A stretch of DNA of 64,000 bases from Phycisphaerae bacterium. GTDB taxonomy: Bacteria > Planctomycetota > Phycisphaerae > UBA1845. The notes under the pieces were generated by a model. That model saw only the letters and a program-made list of their open reading frames with translations, did no database searches and was not told the DNA's origin. Position 1 is the first letter of the stretch, and each line of letters begins with the position of its first letter. Positions 43,123-51,312 of the stretch are shown in pieces. The stretch is taken from the NCBI GenBank assembly GCA_029260135.1, contig JAJDDV010000110.1, positions 1 through 64,000 of the forward strand, given 5' to 3'. Position numbers and translations under genes: made by a program.

Positions 43123-45855
43123 TCACGCGGTCGATACGCTGGAAACACCACGTGGACGAAGCTGCAATACGCGAATCAACGCCGGCAAAAGAATCAACGT
43201 GGCCACGAGACAACCCGCGATACTCAGAACGACCAGTCCACCCAATCGTGCGTTCGGTGGAACCTGCGAAAGTGTCAGAATGCCGAAACCCAGTGCGACC
43301 GCCAGACCATCGATGAAAATGGCCGGACCCGTCGCGCGAACCGCATCGGTGAGGGCGGCGTCGATGTCCAGCCCGCGGGTCTGAGCTCGTCGATATCGCT
43401 CCATCAAATGGATCGCATAGTCCACCCCGATCCCCAGTGTCATGCCCGAGAACATCGATGTCGCCACGCCCAAAGGCATTCCCGTGACACCCATGACGGC
43501 AAAGTTGGTCAGCACAACCAACGCACACGGAAGAACACAAAGAAGCCCCCACGCAAGGGAACCGCCCAGAAACGCCGTGACCAGGAAGATCCCGATCAAC
43601 GATCCGAGCAGCGAAATGACCTGGGTCGAAACAATCGCGTCAATCAGCGTCTGGCTGACCGCAACGTCGCCGGCGAAATCCAGCGAGATACCGTGCGGCT
43701 TTAGATGCACCTCCTCGTACGCCCGGATCTCCTCCATCAGCCGTTTCGTGCCGACGAAATTGGCGTTCTTGAGAAAAACGCTGATCAGACCACGCGTGTA
43801 GTCCTCGGTGACCGCCTGCCGCCACCGATGTTCTCCCCGGACCTTACGGTATTGCCCCCAAACCCACTCCATCCGCTCCCAACGACCTGGGATCGCTCGC
43901 GATCCCTCCTTTCGACCGCGTATCATGAACTCCGTGGTCGCCAGGTAGTCCGCGGTGCCCAAGACGCCGCCCACTGCCTCCTCTGTGTGGCTCTCGATGA
44001 ACGCCTCGAGCTTCTCGACGTGTTGAATCGTCGCCGGGCGCATGAACCACTCAGGCCGGATGCGATACCAGGCACGCTCGCCGCGGCGGAGATTCAACGC
44101 GATCTTTGGTGAGCCGTTCTTGCGATGCGTGGCCAGGATGAGCTGATCGCCCTCACGTGTGACCTCTTCGACGCGAGACTTCCATGTGTACACCGGCATC
44201 GGGTGCGCCAGCTTCACCTTGACGCCTCCGGGAAGTCCCTCGCGACGCAGATAAAGAGCCTGACCCACCAGCGCATCCGGATCATCAATCCCTGCGACCG
44301 GGATACGAATGAAGTGATGATCCAATCCGGAAACATCGAGCGAACCCATGAGGGGGTCCACCTGTCCGGCGTCAACGCGCAGAAGCAAGGTGTGAACGCC
44401 GAGAAACTGCTCGTTGAAATAGGTCGTCGCCCGATGAAACGTGCTGCGCTCCGCAAACCCGTCAATCCAACTGTCTTGAACAACCACGCGGCCTGCGCCG
44501 AAAGGTGCGATCACCATAACAAGAAGCGCAATCACCACAACGCCCCCGCGGAGCCGCAGAACAAGCGCGCCGAGACGACCGAACAACGTCGGCGGTGACT
44601 CCGCAACGGGTCCGCCCTCGGGGCGACGCGTCAGCCAGGACGCGGGGATCATCGCGAGCAGCGCCGGAATCACCGTCAACGACCACACCATGCAAAACAC
44701 GATGCCGATCGCCGTGAACACCCCGAACGCACGGACCGGATCGATCGGAGAAAGGGCGAAGGACAGAAAACCGATCGCCGTCGTAACGGAGGTCTTCATC
44801 ACCGGAACCCACATCTCCGCCATCGTCTCATGCAACACGTCGTTGGCCGGCCGCTCGGGCTGCGCTCGAAGTTGCTCGCGGTAACGGGCGAAGATGTGAA
44901 TCTCATCCGCCACGCCGATCGCGGTAAGAACGACCGGCAAAACGGCGATCGTCAGATAGACCGGCACATCCAACCAGCCCATCAAGCCGAAGACAAAGAC
45001 GAGACAGGCGCCGACCTCCATCAACGGGAGAAACGCGGCCACAACACTTCGAAAGCTCAGCAGAAAGACAAACGCCATCAACGCCAGCGCAATGGGAACC
45101 AGTCCGATGCGCTGTCCGATCATCGCACGAAACTCGTCGAGGCTCTTCGGGAGTGTCCATGACGACGCTGACGTCTTACCGTCGAGTCGATCGCCCAGAA
45201 CCAGCGACGGAACGCCGAGGTCTTCCAGAAGATGCGTACCCAACAACGCCTCCGCTACCGGCGCGCCAATGACGTCGATCTGCTCCGGGAGGTTCCCCTT
45301 CGACGCGACGATACCACGGATCGTGCGATACATCTCGGCGCGATCCGCCGCTTCCGGTACGCCGACCAAAACCGCGGTGGCCTTCTCGTCGTACGACACC
45401 AACACGCCGCTGTAGAGTTCGATCGCGCGAAGATCGTCACGAAGCCGGTCAAGCGCCTCGCCGGATCGAGGCGGCGGCTCGAGAAACCTCCGGAAGATCA
45501 ATGTCCCAGGCCGCACCCGATCACCGCGCTCGATCGCGAGACTCGTGAGATTTCCATGCGAGATCGTGTCAAGTTTCTGGAACTCGGTCGTAAACTCCTG
45601 TACCAGCCGAAGCGTGTGGGGATTGAAGATCCCCCTTGGATCAGAAGACCGAATAAGGACCACGATCGGATCCTCAATGCCGAATTCGTCGCGGATGAGT
45701 TGATCCTGAAAGATCTCCGCCGACGCCGGCGGCACGAGCGCGTGGCCGTCCGTGCGGATTTTGAGGTGGATGACGCCCGGCGCGACCATCGATGTCACGA
45801 GGATGGCAGTTATGGTCACCCAGATCGGGTGGCGGATCGAGAATCGGAAAAGCAT
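43123..45855 (-). CDS. RND superfamily exporter (MMPL/HpnN-like)
   Basis: A 910-residue transporter with the two-fold RND design: a helix at 8-28, a periplasmic loop, a bundle of five helices (about 255-410), a helix near 440-460, a second large loop and a final bundle (about 750-895). The motifs GVADEIHIFARYRE and GIGVDYAIHLMERYR mark the central helices and resemble MMPL/HpnN-type lipid exporters rather than AcrB multidrug pumps. It lies divergent from a DUF1702-acyl carrier protein pair, suggesting export of a lipid or polyketide-like product. Confidence 0.85.
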   Translation of the reverse strand: MLFRFSIRHPIWVTITAILVTSMVAPGVIHLKIRTDGHALVPPASAEIFQDQLIRDEFGIEDPIVVLIRSSDPRGIFNPHTLRLVQEFTTEFQKLDTISHGNLTSLAIERGDRVRPGTLIFRRFLEPPPRSGEALDRLRDDLRAIELYSGVLVSYDEKATAVLVGVPEAADRAEMYRTIRGIVASKGNLPEQIDVIGAPVAEALLGTHLLEDLGVPSLVLGDRLDGKTSASSWTLPKSLDEFRAMIGQRIGLVPIALALMAFVFLLSFRSVVAAFLPLMEVGACLVFVFGLMGWLDVPVYLTIAVLPVVLTAIGVADEIHIFARYREQLRAQPERPANDVLHETMAEMWVPVMKTSVTTAIGFLSFALSPIDPVRAFGVFTAIGIVFCMVWSLTVIPALLAMIPASWLTRRPEGGPVAESPPTLFGRLGALVLRLRGGVVVIALLVMVIAPFGAGRVVVQDSWIDGFAERSTFHRATTYFNEQFLGVHTLLLRVDAGQVDPLMGSLDVSGLDHHFIRIPVAGIDDPDALVGQALYLRREGLPGGVKVKLAHPMPVYTWKSRVEEVTREGDQLILATHRKNGSPKIALNLRRGERAWYRIRPEWFMRPATIQHVEKLEAFIESHTEEAVGGVLGTADYLATTEFMIRGRKEGSRAIPGRWERMEWVWGQYRKVRGEHRWRQAVTEDYTRGLISVFLKNANFVGTKRLMEEIRAYEEVHLKPHGISLDFAGDVAVSQTLIDAIVSTQVISLLGSLIGIFLVTAFLGGSLAWGLLCVLPCALVVLTNFAVMGVTGMPLGVATSMFSGMTLGIGVDYAIHLMERYRRAQTRGLDIDAALTDAVRATGPAIFIDGLAVALGFGILTLSQVPPNARLGGLVVLSIAGCLVATLILLPALIRVLQLRPRGVSSVSTA

Positions 45856-45966
45856 GGGAGAATGTTTTCCAGTGGCACTAGTCTCTTCGGCCTCGCGGTT
45901 TTCGGTCCCAGAGGAATGCTACGGCGTGGGGGGCTACCATGCAATAAGGCATCGGAGGCGGCTGTA

Positions 45967-45996
45967 TTGCATCGGAAGGTCGATTTCTGGTATCCT
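45967..45996 (+). promoter_or_regulatory. Candidate promoter for the DUF1702-ACP operon
   Basis: TTGCAT (45967-45972) and TATCCT (45991-45996) are separated by 18 bases. A separate TATAAT occurs at 46015-46020 without a good -35. One of these should serve the operon starting at 46168. Based on sequence match only. Confidence 0.35.
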
Positions 45997-46167
45997 GATG
46001 TACGGGCGACAATTTATAATCAACACGAGAGAGGGTGCGGGCTCGGTTGTGAGCCGGCACGGGACTTCGACCATAGCCGACGTGATGCCGTACGCGAGGA
46101 ACGTTCGTGGCGGCGCAGGTGGAATGTCCGTCGGCGTTCAAGCGGCGAGCCGTTCGAGTTTGAAGTC

Positions 46168-47244
46168 ATGACGGAAGCGGCGATAGCGGGGGGCGTGCTG
46201 GCCGGGATCGGCGTTGTACTCTGGGGTACGGGCTGGTGGCGGCGCGGACTAGGTCTCTTCGGCATCAAGCCGGAGACGATGACGGTCGAGCAACTCAAGC
46301 TCGGCGTCAAGGATCCGGCGGATGTCGGCCGCATCAATCAATTGCTGGCGAGCTTCGCGGGCGGATTCAACAAGATGCTGGCCGCGCGGTCGGCGTCGGC
46401 GTGCCGAAATTGGTGTGATTCGTTGCCGGCGCTCTATCGGCCGTTCGCGCACGAGGGGATGGCGATGGGTTATGCGCCGCGTCATCTATTTCGTTACAAC
46501 CCTTCGGCGTTCGAGGAGCGCGTCGTCAAGCCGGGACCGGAGTTCCGGTATTTGTACTATGTCGGTCTTGGGTTCTGGTCGGGGATGAGGCATTACGGCC
46601 CGCAGCGACTCGCGCATGTGGTGCGTGGGCTTGATCCGCTTCACGGGTATTTATGCTACGACGGGTACGGGTTCAAGCAGGCGTTCTTCGATTATCGAGA
46701 CGAAGCGAGTGTCTTCGGTCGGTTGGACGCACTCGACGGTTACGCGCGGAACGCGGCGTATCAGGGTGCGGGTCGGGCGTTCTACTTTTTGTACATGGAT
46801 GAGCCGGAACAGTTGATCGCTCAGATTCTCAAGCAGCGGAAGAACGCAGCCGATGTGGCCGGCGGCGTCGGGCTGGCGTCGGTGTTCATCTATCCGGATC
46901 GCCTCGAGGTTGCACGTGAGCTGGCAGAGCGAATGCCGGAATCTCTGCGGGATTCTTTTCATCTGGGAATGTGCTTTGGGCTCAAGGCCCGTTCCATCAA
47001 CGATCGGGAGCAGTTTGAACGTGATCTCGCGTCACAGGAGAGGTGTGTTCAAGAGGCTGCGTTTGCTTCGGTGCGCGAGTGTGACCGCATCGAACTGCTG
47101 GTGCGGTCCCAGGGACGCGAGGACGCGTATCGTCAATGGCGTGAGCTCGTCACGGAATGGATGGCCGGCCATATTCAGTATCCATTGGCAGGGGTCGTGT
47201 CCGTTGAGACACATCCGCTGACGGGGGTGTCAGCGTCTAGATAG
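46168..47244 (+). CDS. DUF1702 family protein
   Basis: A 358-residue protein of the DUF1702 family, members of which occur in enediyne-type polyketide gene clusters and are without proven function. Recognisable segments are GIKPETMTVE, GMAMGYAPRHLF, YYVGLGFWSGMR, HGYLCYDGYGFKQAFFDY, GAGRAFYFLY and ERMPESLRDSFHLGMCFG. An N-terminal hydrophobic helix lies at about 5-22. ATG 46168 was selected since upstream in-frame sequence has no family content. An acyl carrier protein gene follows after 17 bases. Confidence 0.8.
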   Translation: MTEAAIAGGVLAGIGVVLWGTGWWRRGLGLFGIKPETMTVEQLKLGVKDPADVGRINQLLASFAGGFNKMLAARSASACRNWCDSLPALYRPFAHEGMAMGYAPRHLFRYNPSAFEERVVKPGPEFRYLYYVGLGFWSGMRHYGPQRLAHVVRGLDPLHGYLCYDGYGFKQAFFDYRDEASVFGRLDALDGYARNAAYQGAGRAFYFLYMDEPEQLIAQILKQRKNAADVAGGVGLASVFIYPDRLEVARELAERMPESLRDSFHLGMCFGLKARSINDREQFERDLASQERCVQEAAFASVRECDRIELLVRSQGREDAYRQWRELVTEWMAGHIQYPLAGVVSVETHPLTGVSASR

Positions 47245-47261
47245 CGAAGGAGAGGGCAGTG

Positions 47262-47510
47262 ATGGCAGATTTCAGTGCGGCAAGAACCGAGATTCTTGAA
47301 TGGTTGTCCGACACGCTTCAGGTCCCTGTCGATCAGATCGAGTTGGATAAACCGCTGACGGATATCGGCTTGGATTCCCTGGACGCGGTTCACATGATCG
47401 CGACGATCGAATCGATCATCGCCAAGGAGCTGCCCGAAGACATCATTCAGCGCGTCGGTTGCGTCAACGACATCTTCGACATGATGCGCGAGAAGATGGC
47501 CGCAGCCTAG
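47262..47510 (+). CDS. Acyl carrier protein
   Basis: An 82-residue acidic four-helix carrier protein with the phosphopantetheine attachment site GLDSLDAVH. AAGGAG lies just upstream of ATG 47262 (a GTG three bases earlier is possible). It is separate from any fatty acid synthesis genes, so it is more likely a dedicated carrier for the DUF1702 product than the housekeeping ACP. Confidence 0.93.
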   Translation: MADFSAARTEILEWLSDTLQVPVDQIELDKPLTDIGLDSLDAVHMIATIESIIAKELPEDIIQRVGCVNDIFDMMREKMAAA

Positions 47511-47660
47511 AGCAAGCTCTAACCGATCGTAGCGTTCGGGGGTCCATTTCGCCCGGAGAATCCTGCCAGTCTTCCGCTACGTTTGGACTGGTTGCGCTAT
47601 AAGGGGACATTTGCAGCACGTTACCGTCTCTGCGATGGGTGCAGGTGGTCCACCGCAGCG

Positions 47661-47760
47661 CGCCCGGCGCCGCCCATAAAGGACGGCGCTACAGCCGCTC
47701 CTTAACAGTCGCAGTTCTGATCGCAGCCCCCCAGACGTCATCGGCGCGTGCCATGCCCAA
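47661..47760. repeat. 100-base direct repeat, copy A
   Basis: Begins CGCCCGGCGCCGCCCATAAA and ends with CCATGCCCAA. It matches 48110-48210 with two substitutions over 100 bases, indicating a recent duplication or a homogenised dispersed element. Confidence 0.85.
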
Positions 47761-47790
47761 GCCGAAGGCGCGGGCATGCTCTGACGACGG

Positions 47791-47846
47791 GTGGCCCGCC
47801 TCGTTAGCGAAGCGCTGAGGTGGGGGAATGATGGGATTCCCGACCG
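47791..47846. repeat. Dispersed repeat related to 50035-50088
   Basis: Both sites share TCTCGTTAGCGAAGC-type sequence followed by GTGGGGAATGAT and CCCCGAC-like blocks with small differences (here CTCGTTAGCGAAGCGCTGAG). Neither copy is part of a gene. Confidence 0.55.
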
Positions 47847-48109
47847 GCCGTCGCAAGGTGTGACGCGGCCGATCATTCGTCATTGGGGTGGGTTCCAGCA
47901 ACGTGTTTCGGGCGGCGTGGGAGGTACACCGGCTTCACGGGTCCCGCGGCGTCCGCCTGGCGGCGGTCGTCGTGAAATTCGTGGGTGCATACCGGTGTGT
48001 TTTCGAGACGACGTCAAGTTCGCATACATCGCTGTCGATGTGCCGGACTTTCGTACGATTCCGGTAGCGAGACGGAAGGTACAGCGTTGCGCGCTCGCGG
48101 ATCGCATCG

Positions 48110-48210
48110 CGCCCGGCGCCGCCCATAAAGGACGGCGCTACAGCTGCTCCTTAACCGTCGCAGTTCTGATCGCAGCCCCCCAGACGTCATCGGCGCGTGC
48201 CATGCCCAAG
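48110..48210. repeat. 100-base direct repeat, copy B
   Basis: Copy of 47661-47760, 449 bases away in the same orientation. The two differences are C to T in CAGCYGCT and A to C in TTAACMGTC. Confidence 0.85.
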
Positions 48211-48264
48211 CGAAGCGCCGCCATGTTGTTCAGCAAGCGTGTAGGGTGCCTCCCGGGCCTGCCC

Positions 48265-49512
48265 CTATGCGGGAGCGGGTTTTCCCGACCGCCTTCGGAC
48301 CACGACCGTACCCGCACCCAAGACCAATAGAGCGAGGACCAGCACGCCCCATTCAGATACAGCAGGTACAAATGGGTCATCGGAAGGCGTATCTCCTTCG
48401 CCGTTCTCTGAGAAGGTGAGCGTCACTTCAAGGTCATGGCCGCCAAACTCGCCGAGGTCATAATCGAAGACGACCTCGCTGGCGAGCGCAAAGGTAAGAG
48501 GCAGCGGCGTTCCCACGGCGGGAAGAACACCTTCGTAGACGCCCGTATCGTTGGAAACTGTGACGACATCGCCTTGGGTCCGCAGTTCCAGATAACCCGG
48601 TGCGGAGATGAGAGCATTGTCCTGGTCGATGACGAGGGCGACGTCCGTCCCGGCCAAAATGTCGACGAGATCGGTCTCCCATACAAAACCGGCTGCGTCC
48701 TCATGCGTGGTCACGTCCAGATCCACCGCGTGCAGCGTCCCCTCGAAAACCTCCAGCGTTACAAGGTCCGTTACGACATACTCGATCGGATCCCTGATGC
48801 CCGCCGTCATTGCCTGCGCCGATCCAGAGGCTTGGTCACGGACCGTGCGGTTCATGCGAATGTTTCCGTTTCGAAGCAAACGGCCGCCCGTGGCAGTGAG
48901 CGCCGCCATGCTGAACGCGTACGCCTTACGGGTTTGCCTCGCCGCACTTGCCGCTGCGGTCGCCAAGCCGGTCGAGGATATCGTCCCGGTGATCGTTCCC
49001 CCGGCGGTGAACGGATCCACCTGAATCGTCGACGTCGCTGTTGCTATTGAGTCGCAAAAGGGGGGCGGTGGTGGCGGTGGCGCTGCCGGCGCGGTGGTCT
49101 CGGTGAATGGAGTTGAGGCGAGGCCCGTGGCAGGGATTGCGATCGTAGCGATCGTGGTGTCATCCGTCGCGAACCCGGTCGGTCCGAAGTTGCGGACCGT
49201 TGCCCTGCGTCGAAGCTCATCGCGCCCATAGGGCTGCCAAGCAGCCGGCTGACTGATTGCGGCGCCACTATCAGGGGGGGCAACCAGGTCTTCCTGGCAG
49301 TTTCCACTCGACGACGTATCCGCCACGTAGGCGTGCTGATAGTGGAACGCGGCCACAGTGGGCAGGATATTTCCGCCGGGGGTCAACGAAATATTATGCG
49401 TGACGCTGTAGGTTTTGGTCACCTGCCCGAGAGCGGGGCTGACTGAGGCCACCGCAGCAAACACAGCCACGAGCGTCATCGTCCTGTGCAGACAATTCCA
49501 GTTCTTCGACAT
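48265..49512 (-). CDS. Secreted protein with IPTL-type (VPAVSEWG) sorting signal
   Basis: A 415-residue exported protein starting at ATG 49512 (AGGAG eight bases upstream) with a signal peptide (about 1-30, ending SPALGQ). The body is a beta-rich Thr/Ala-rich surface domain of unknown role with a run of nine prolines near residue 150. It ends VPAVSEWG (382-389), a hydrophobic helix and RRRSGKPAPA, a second IPTLxxWG-CTERM-like substrate for the exosortase at 6772. It lies downstream of, and opposite to, the repeat region. Confidence 0.85.
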   Translation of the reverse strand: MSKNWNCLHRTMTLVAVFAAVASVSPALGQVTKTYSVTHNISLTPGGNILPTVAAFHYQHAYVADTSSSGNCQEDLVAPPDSGAAISQPAAWQPYGRDELRRRATVRNFGPTGFATDDTTIATIAIPATGLASTPFTETTAPAAPPPPPPPFCDSIATATSTIQVDPFTAGGTITGTISSTGLATAAASAARQTRKAYAFSMAALTATGGRLLRNGNIRMNRTVRDQASGSAQAMTAGIRDPIEYVVTDLVTLEVFEGTLHAVDLDVTTHEDAAGFVWETDLVDILAGTDVALVIDQDNALISAPGYLELRTQGDVVTVSNDTGVYEGVLPAVGTPLPLTFALASEVVFDYDLGEFGGHDLEVTLTFSENGEGDTPSDDPFVPAVSEWGVLVLALLVLGAGTVVVRRRSGKPAPA

Positions 49513-50268
49513 GATCTTTCTCCTATTCCCTTTTGGCCCGTACACGTGAGGCGTTGAACCGATCGTCTCCTAGAAGGATCTGAGGTACTACAGTACCAAA
49601 GTGAGTCATGGGATTCAAGCGTAAGCTGGTTCTCCGGTCGCTGCTTGCGCCAAGGGTCACCGTGCTGGACGGCGAGCTCCCAGAACACCATCTGCCGGCC
49701 TTGAAAGCACGGTTCTTGGCATTCGCACGCCAATTCAGCTCCTCAGGCTGCGCACACTCCGTCGATACGTTCGCCAACCTTCACCAGCGGCGCATATCTG
49801 GCGTTGCAGCGGTCACTCATCGATCTCGTAGGGGCCCAAAGGCTCTCTGAGGTGTCCGCAGAGTGTCTTTGCCGGCACAGTGCATTGACGGGGTGCCTTC
49901 CTATCAGGATACCCTCAGGATCATCACATCGGGACTCTTCCAGAATTGTCGAGAGGGCTGCGAACTTCCGTTCTGTTGGAACAGTTCACTCCACAAAGAA
50001 GTCATGTGAGCAAGCGTCGAGCGGGCCGGGGCTGGTGGTCCGTCTCGTTAGCGAAGCCCCGACGTGGGGAATGATCGGCCTCCCCGACCCGCACGACCAC
50101 GGCGCTCGCCACGCAAGGCGCAACCTCCGCGAACGCGTGGAAAAACGGGCGTCACGAATGGACAGTGGCTTCCGAATCGGGGGCTCGGCGCGGTATCATG
50201 TTCGGTTGGCCTGCGGGCATAGTGCATGCAATGGCCAAATGGGAAATATCGGCTGAAAGGACCTACCC
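49513..50268. other. Intergenic region with a palindrome and repeat remnant
   Basis: No gene is supported. It contains a perfect palindrome-type hairpin GGTACT-AC-AGTACC near 49582-49595 and a dispersed repeat copy at 50035-50088. This is the promoter region of both flanking divergent genes. Confidence 0.45.
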
Positions 50269-51138
50269 ATGCATCGCTTGATTTCATTCGCCCTGATCGT
50301 GCTCTTTCCGCTCGTGACCCATGCCCAGGATTCCGCCACGCTGATCGCCCAGGCATCGGCCGCGTATGAAGCCAGTGACTACGCCCGCTCGGCCGCACTC
50401 TACGAAGACGCGATCCAGGCCGGCGCATCACCGCGCGTGCCGGCCTACAACGCGGCCTGTTGCTATGCCCTACTCGGCAAGACGGATGAAGCGTTTACTT
50501 GGCTCGATAAGTCGCTCGACGCAGGCTGGCGCGATGTGGTCCAGCTACACGCCGACACCGATCTCCAATCACTACATGCCGATCCGCGCTGGGAGGTGAC
50601 GGTCAGCCGCAGCATGGCGCTGGAAGTCGCATTCACCAATTCACTCAAGGAACCTGCCCTGCGACTTGAACTGCTCAGACGATTGAAAGAAGACCAGCGC
50701 ATTCGCGTCGAACCCAAACCCAGGCTAGTCGAGTGGATGAAGATCGATGCCGACAACACGGCGTTCATGAAGAAAGTGATCGACAAGCACGGCTGGCCGG
50801 GTAAGAGCCTCGTCGGTGCCGACGGCGCGCGAGCCGCCTTCCTTCTCGTTCAACACGCAACGGCCGACCCCGCCTTCCAAAAACAATCCCTGGCGTTGCT
50901 CCGCAAAGCCGTCGCGAAGGGCGAAGCGCGGGCATCTTCCGCAGCCTACCTGACCGATCGCGTTCTGGTCCTCGCCGGTAGACCCCAAATCTACGGTACG
51001 CAGTTCCATACGGTTGCCGGCCAACTCGTCCCCGAAGCCATCGAGGATGAGGCCAACGTCGATGTCCGCCGAAAAGAAGTCGGCCTGGGATCGCTGGCGG
51101 AATACGCCAAACAGGTGCGCGCCATGCAGCAACCATAA
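50269..51138 (+). CDS. Exported TPR protein with DUF6624-like domain
   Basis: A 289-residue protein with a signal peptide (about 1-19, THAQ), a tetratricopeptide-like region (about 22-110, with ASAAYEASDYARSAALYEDAIQAG and NAACCYALLGKTDEAFTWL) and a C-terminal domain (about 140-285) matching DUF6624-type sequence (HGWPGKSLVG, AAFLLVQHAT, AYLTDRVLVLAGRPQIYGTQF). Family function is not established. GAAAGGA precedes ATG 50269. Confidence 0.75.
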   Translation: MHRLISFALIVLFPLVTHAQDSATLIAQASAAYEASDYARSAALYEDAIQAGASPRVPAYNAACCYALLGKTDEAFTWLDKSLDAGWRDVVQLHADTDLQSLHADPRWEVTVSRSMALEVAFTNSLKEPALRLELLRRLKEDQRIRVEPKPRLVEWMKIDADNTAFMKKVIDKHGWPGKSLVGADGARAAFLLVQHATADPAFQKQSLALLRKAVAKGEARASSAAYLTDRVLVLAGRPQIYGTQFHTVAGQLVPEAIEDEANVDVRRKEVGLGSLAEYAKQVRAMQQP

Positions 51139-51312
51139 CCGCGACGGCCTACCACTGAGTGTTGCATGCAGAAGCAGGGCGGGGGGCCGTGCCACAAAGC
51201 GAAGCCAGAAGGGGTCTCCACTACGGGCCACACGCCTGAACAACAGCTACTCGAACGGGGCGCTCGCCACGCGACCTCCCGCGGACGAACGACCCCTCCC
51301 GCGTGGCGCGGG

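Larger units (their letters stand above)
47511..48264. other. Repeat-rich intergenic region
   Basis: No gene supported. A plus-strand frame of 179 codons crosses the region but is composed of repeat copies (47661-47760, 47791-47846 and 48110-48210) and has no family match or ribosome binding site. Confidence 0.55.

Noticed and set aside
47791-48330. Plus-strand frame of 179 codons
   Set aside because: Made of dispersed repeat copies and ends inside the gene at 48265 on the other strand; no ribosome binding site or protein-like features.
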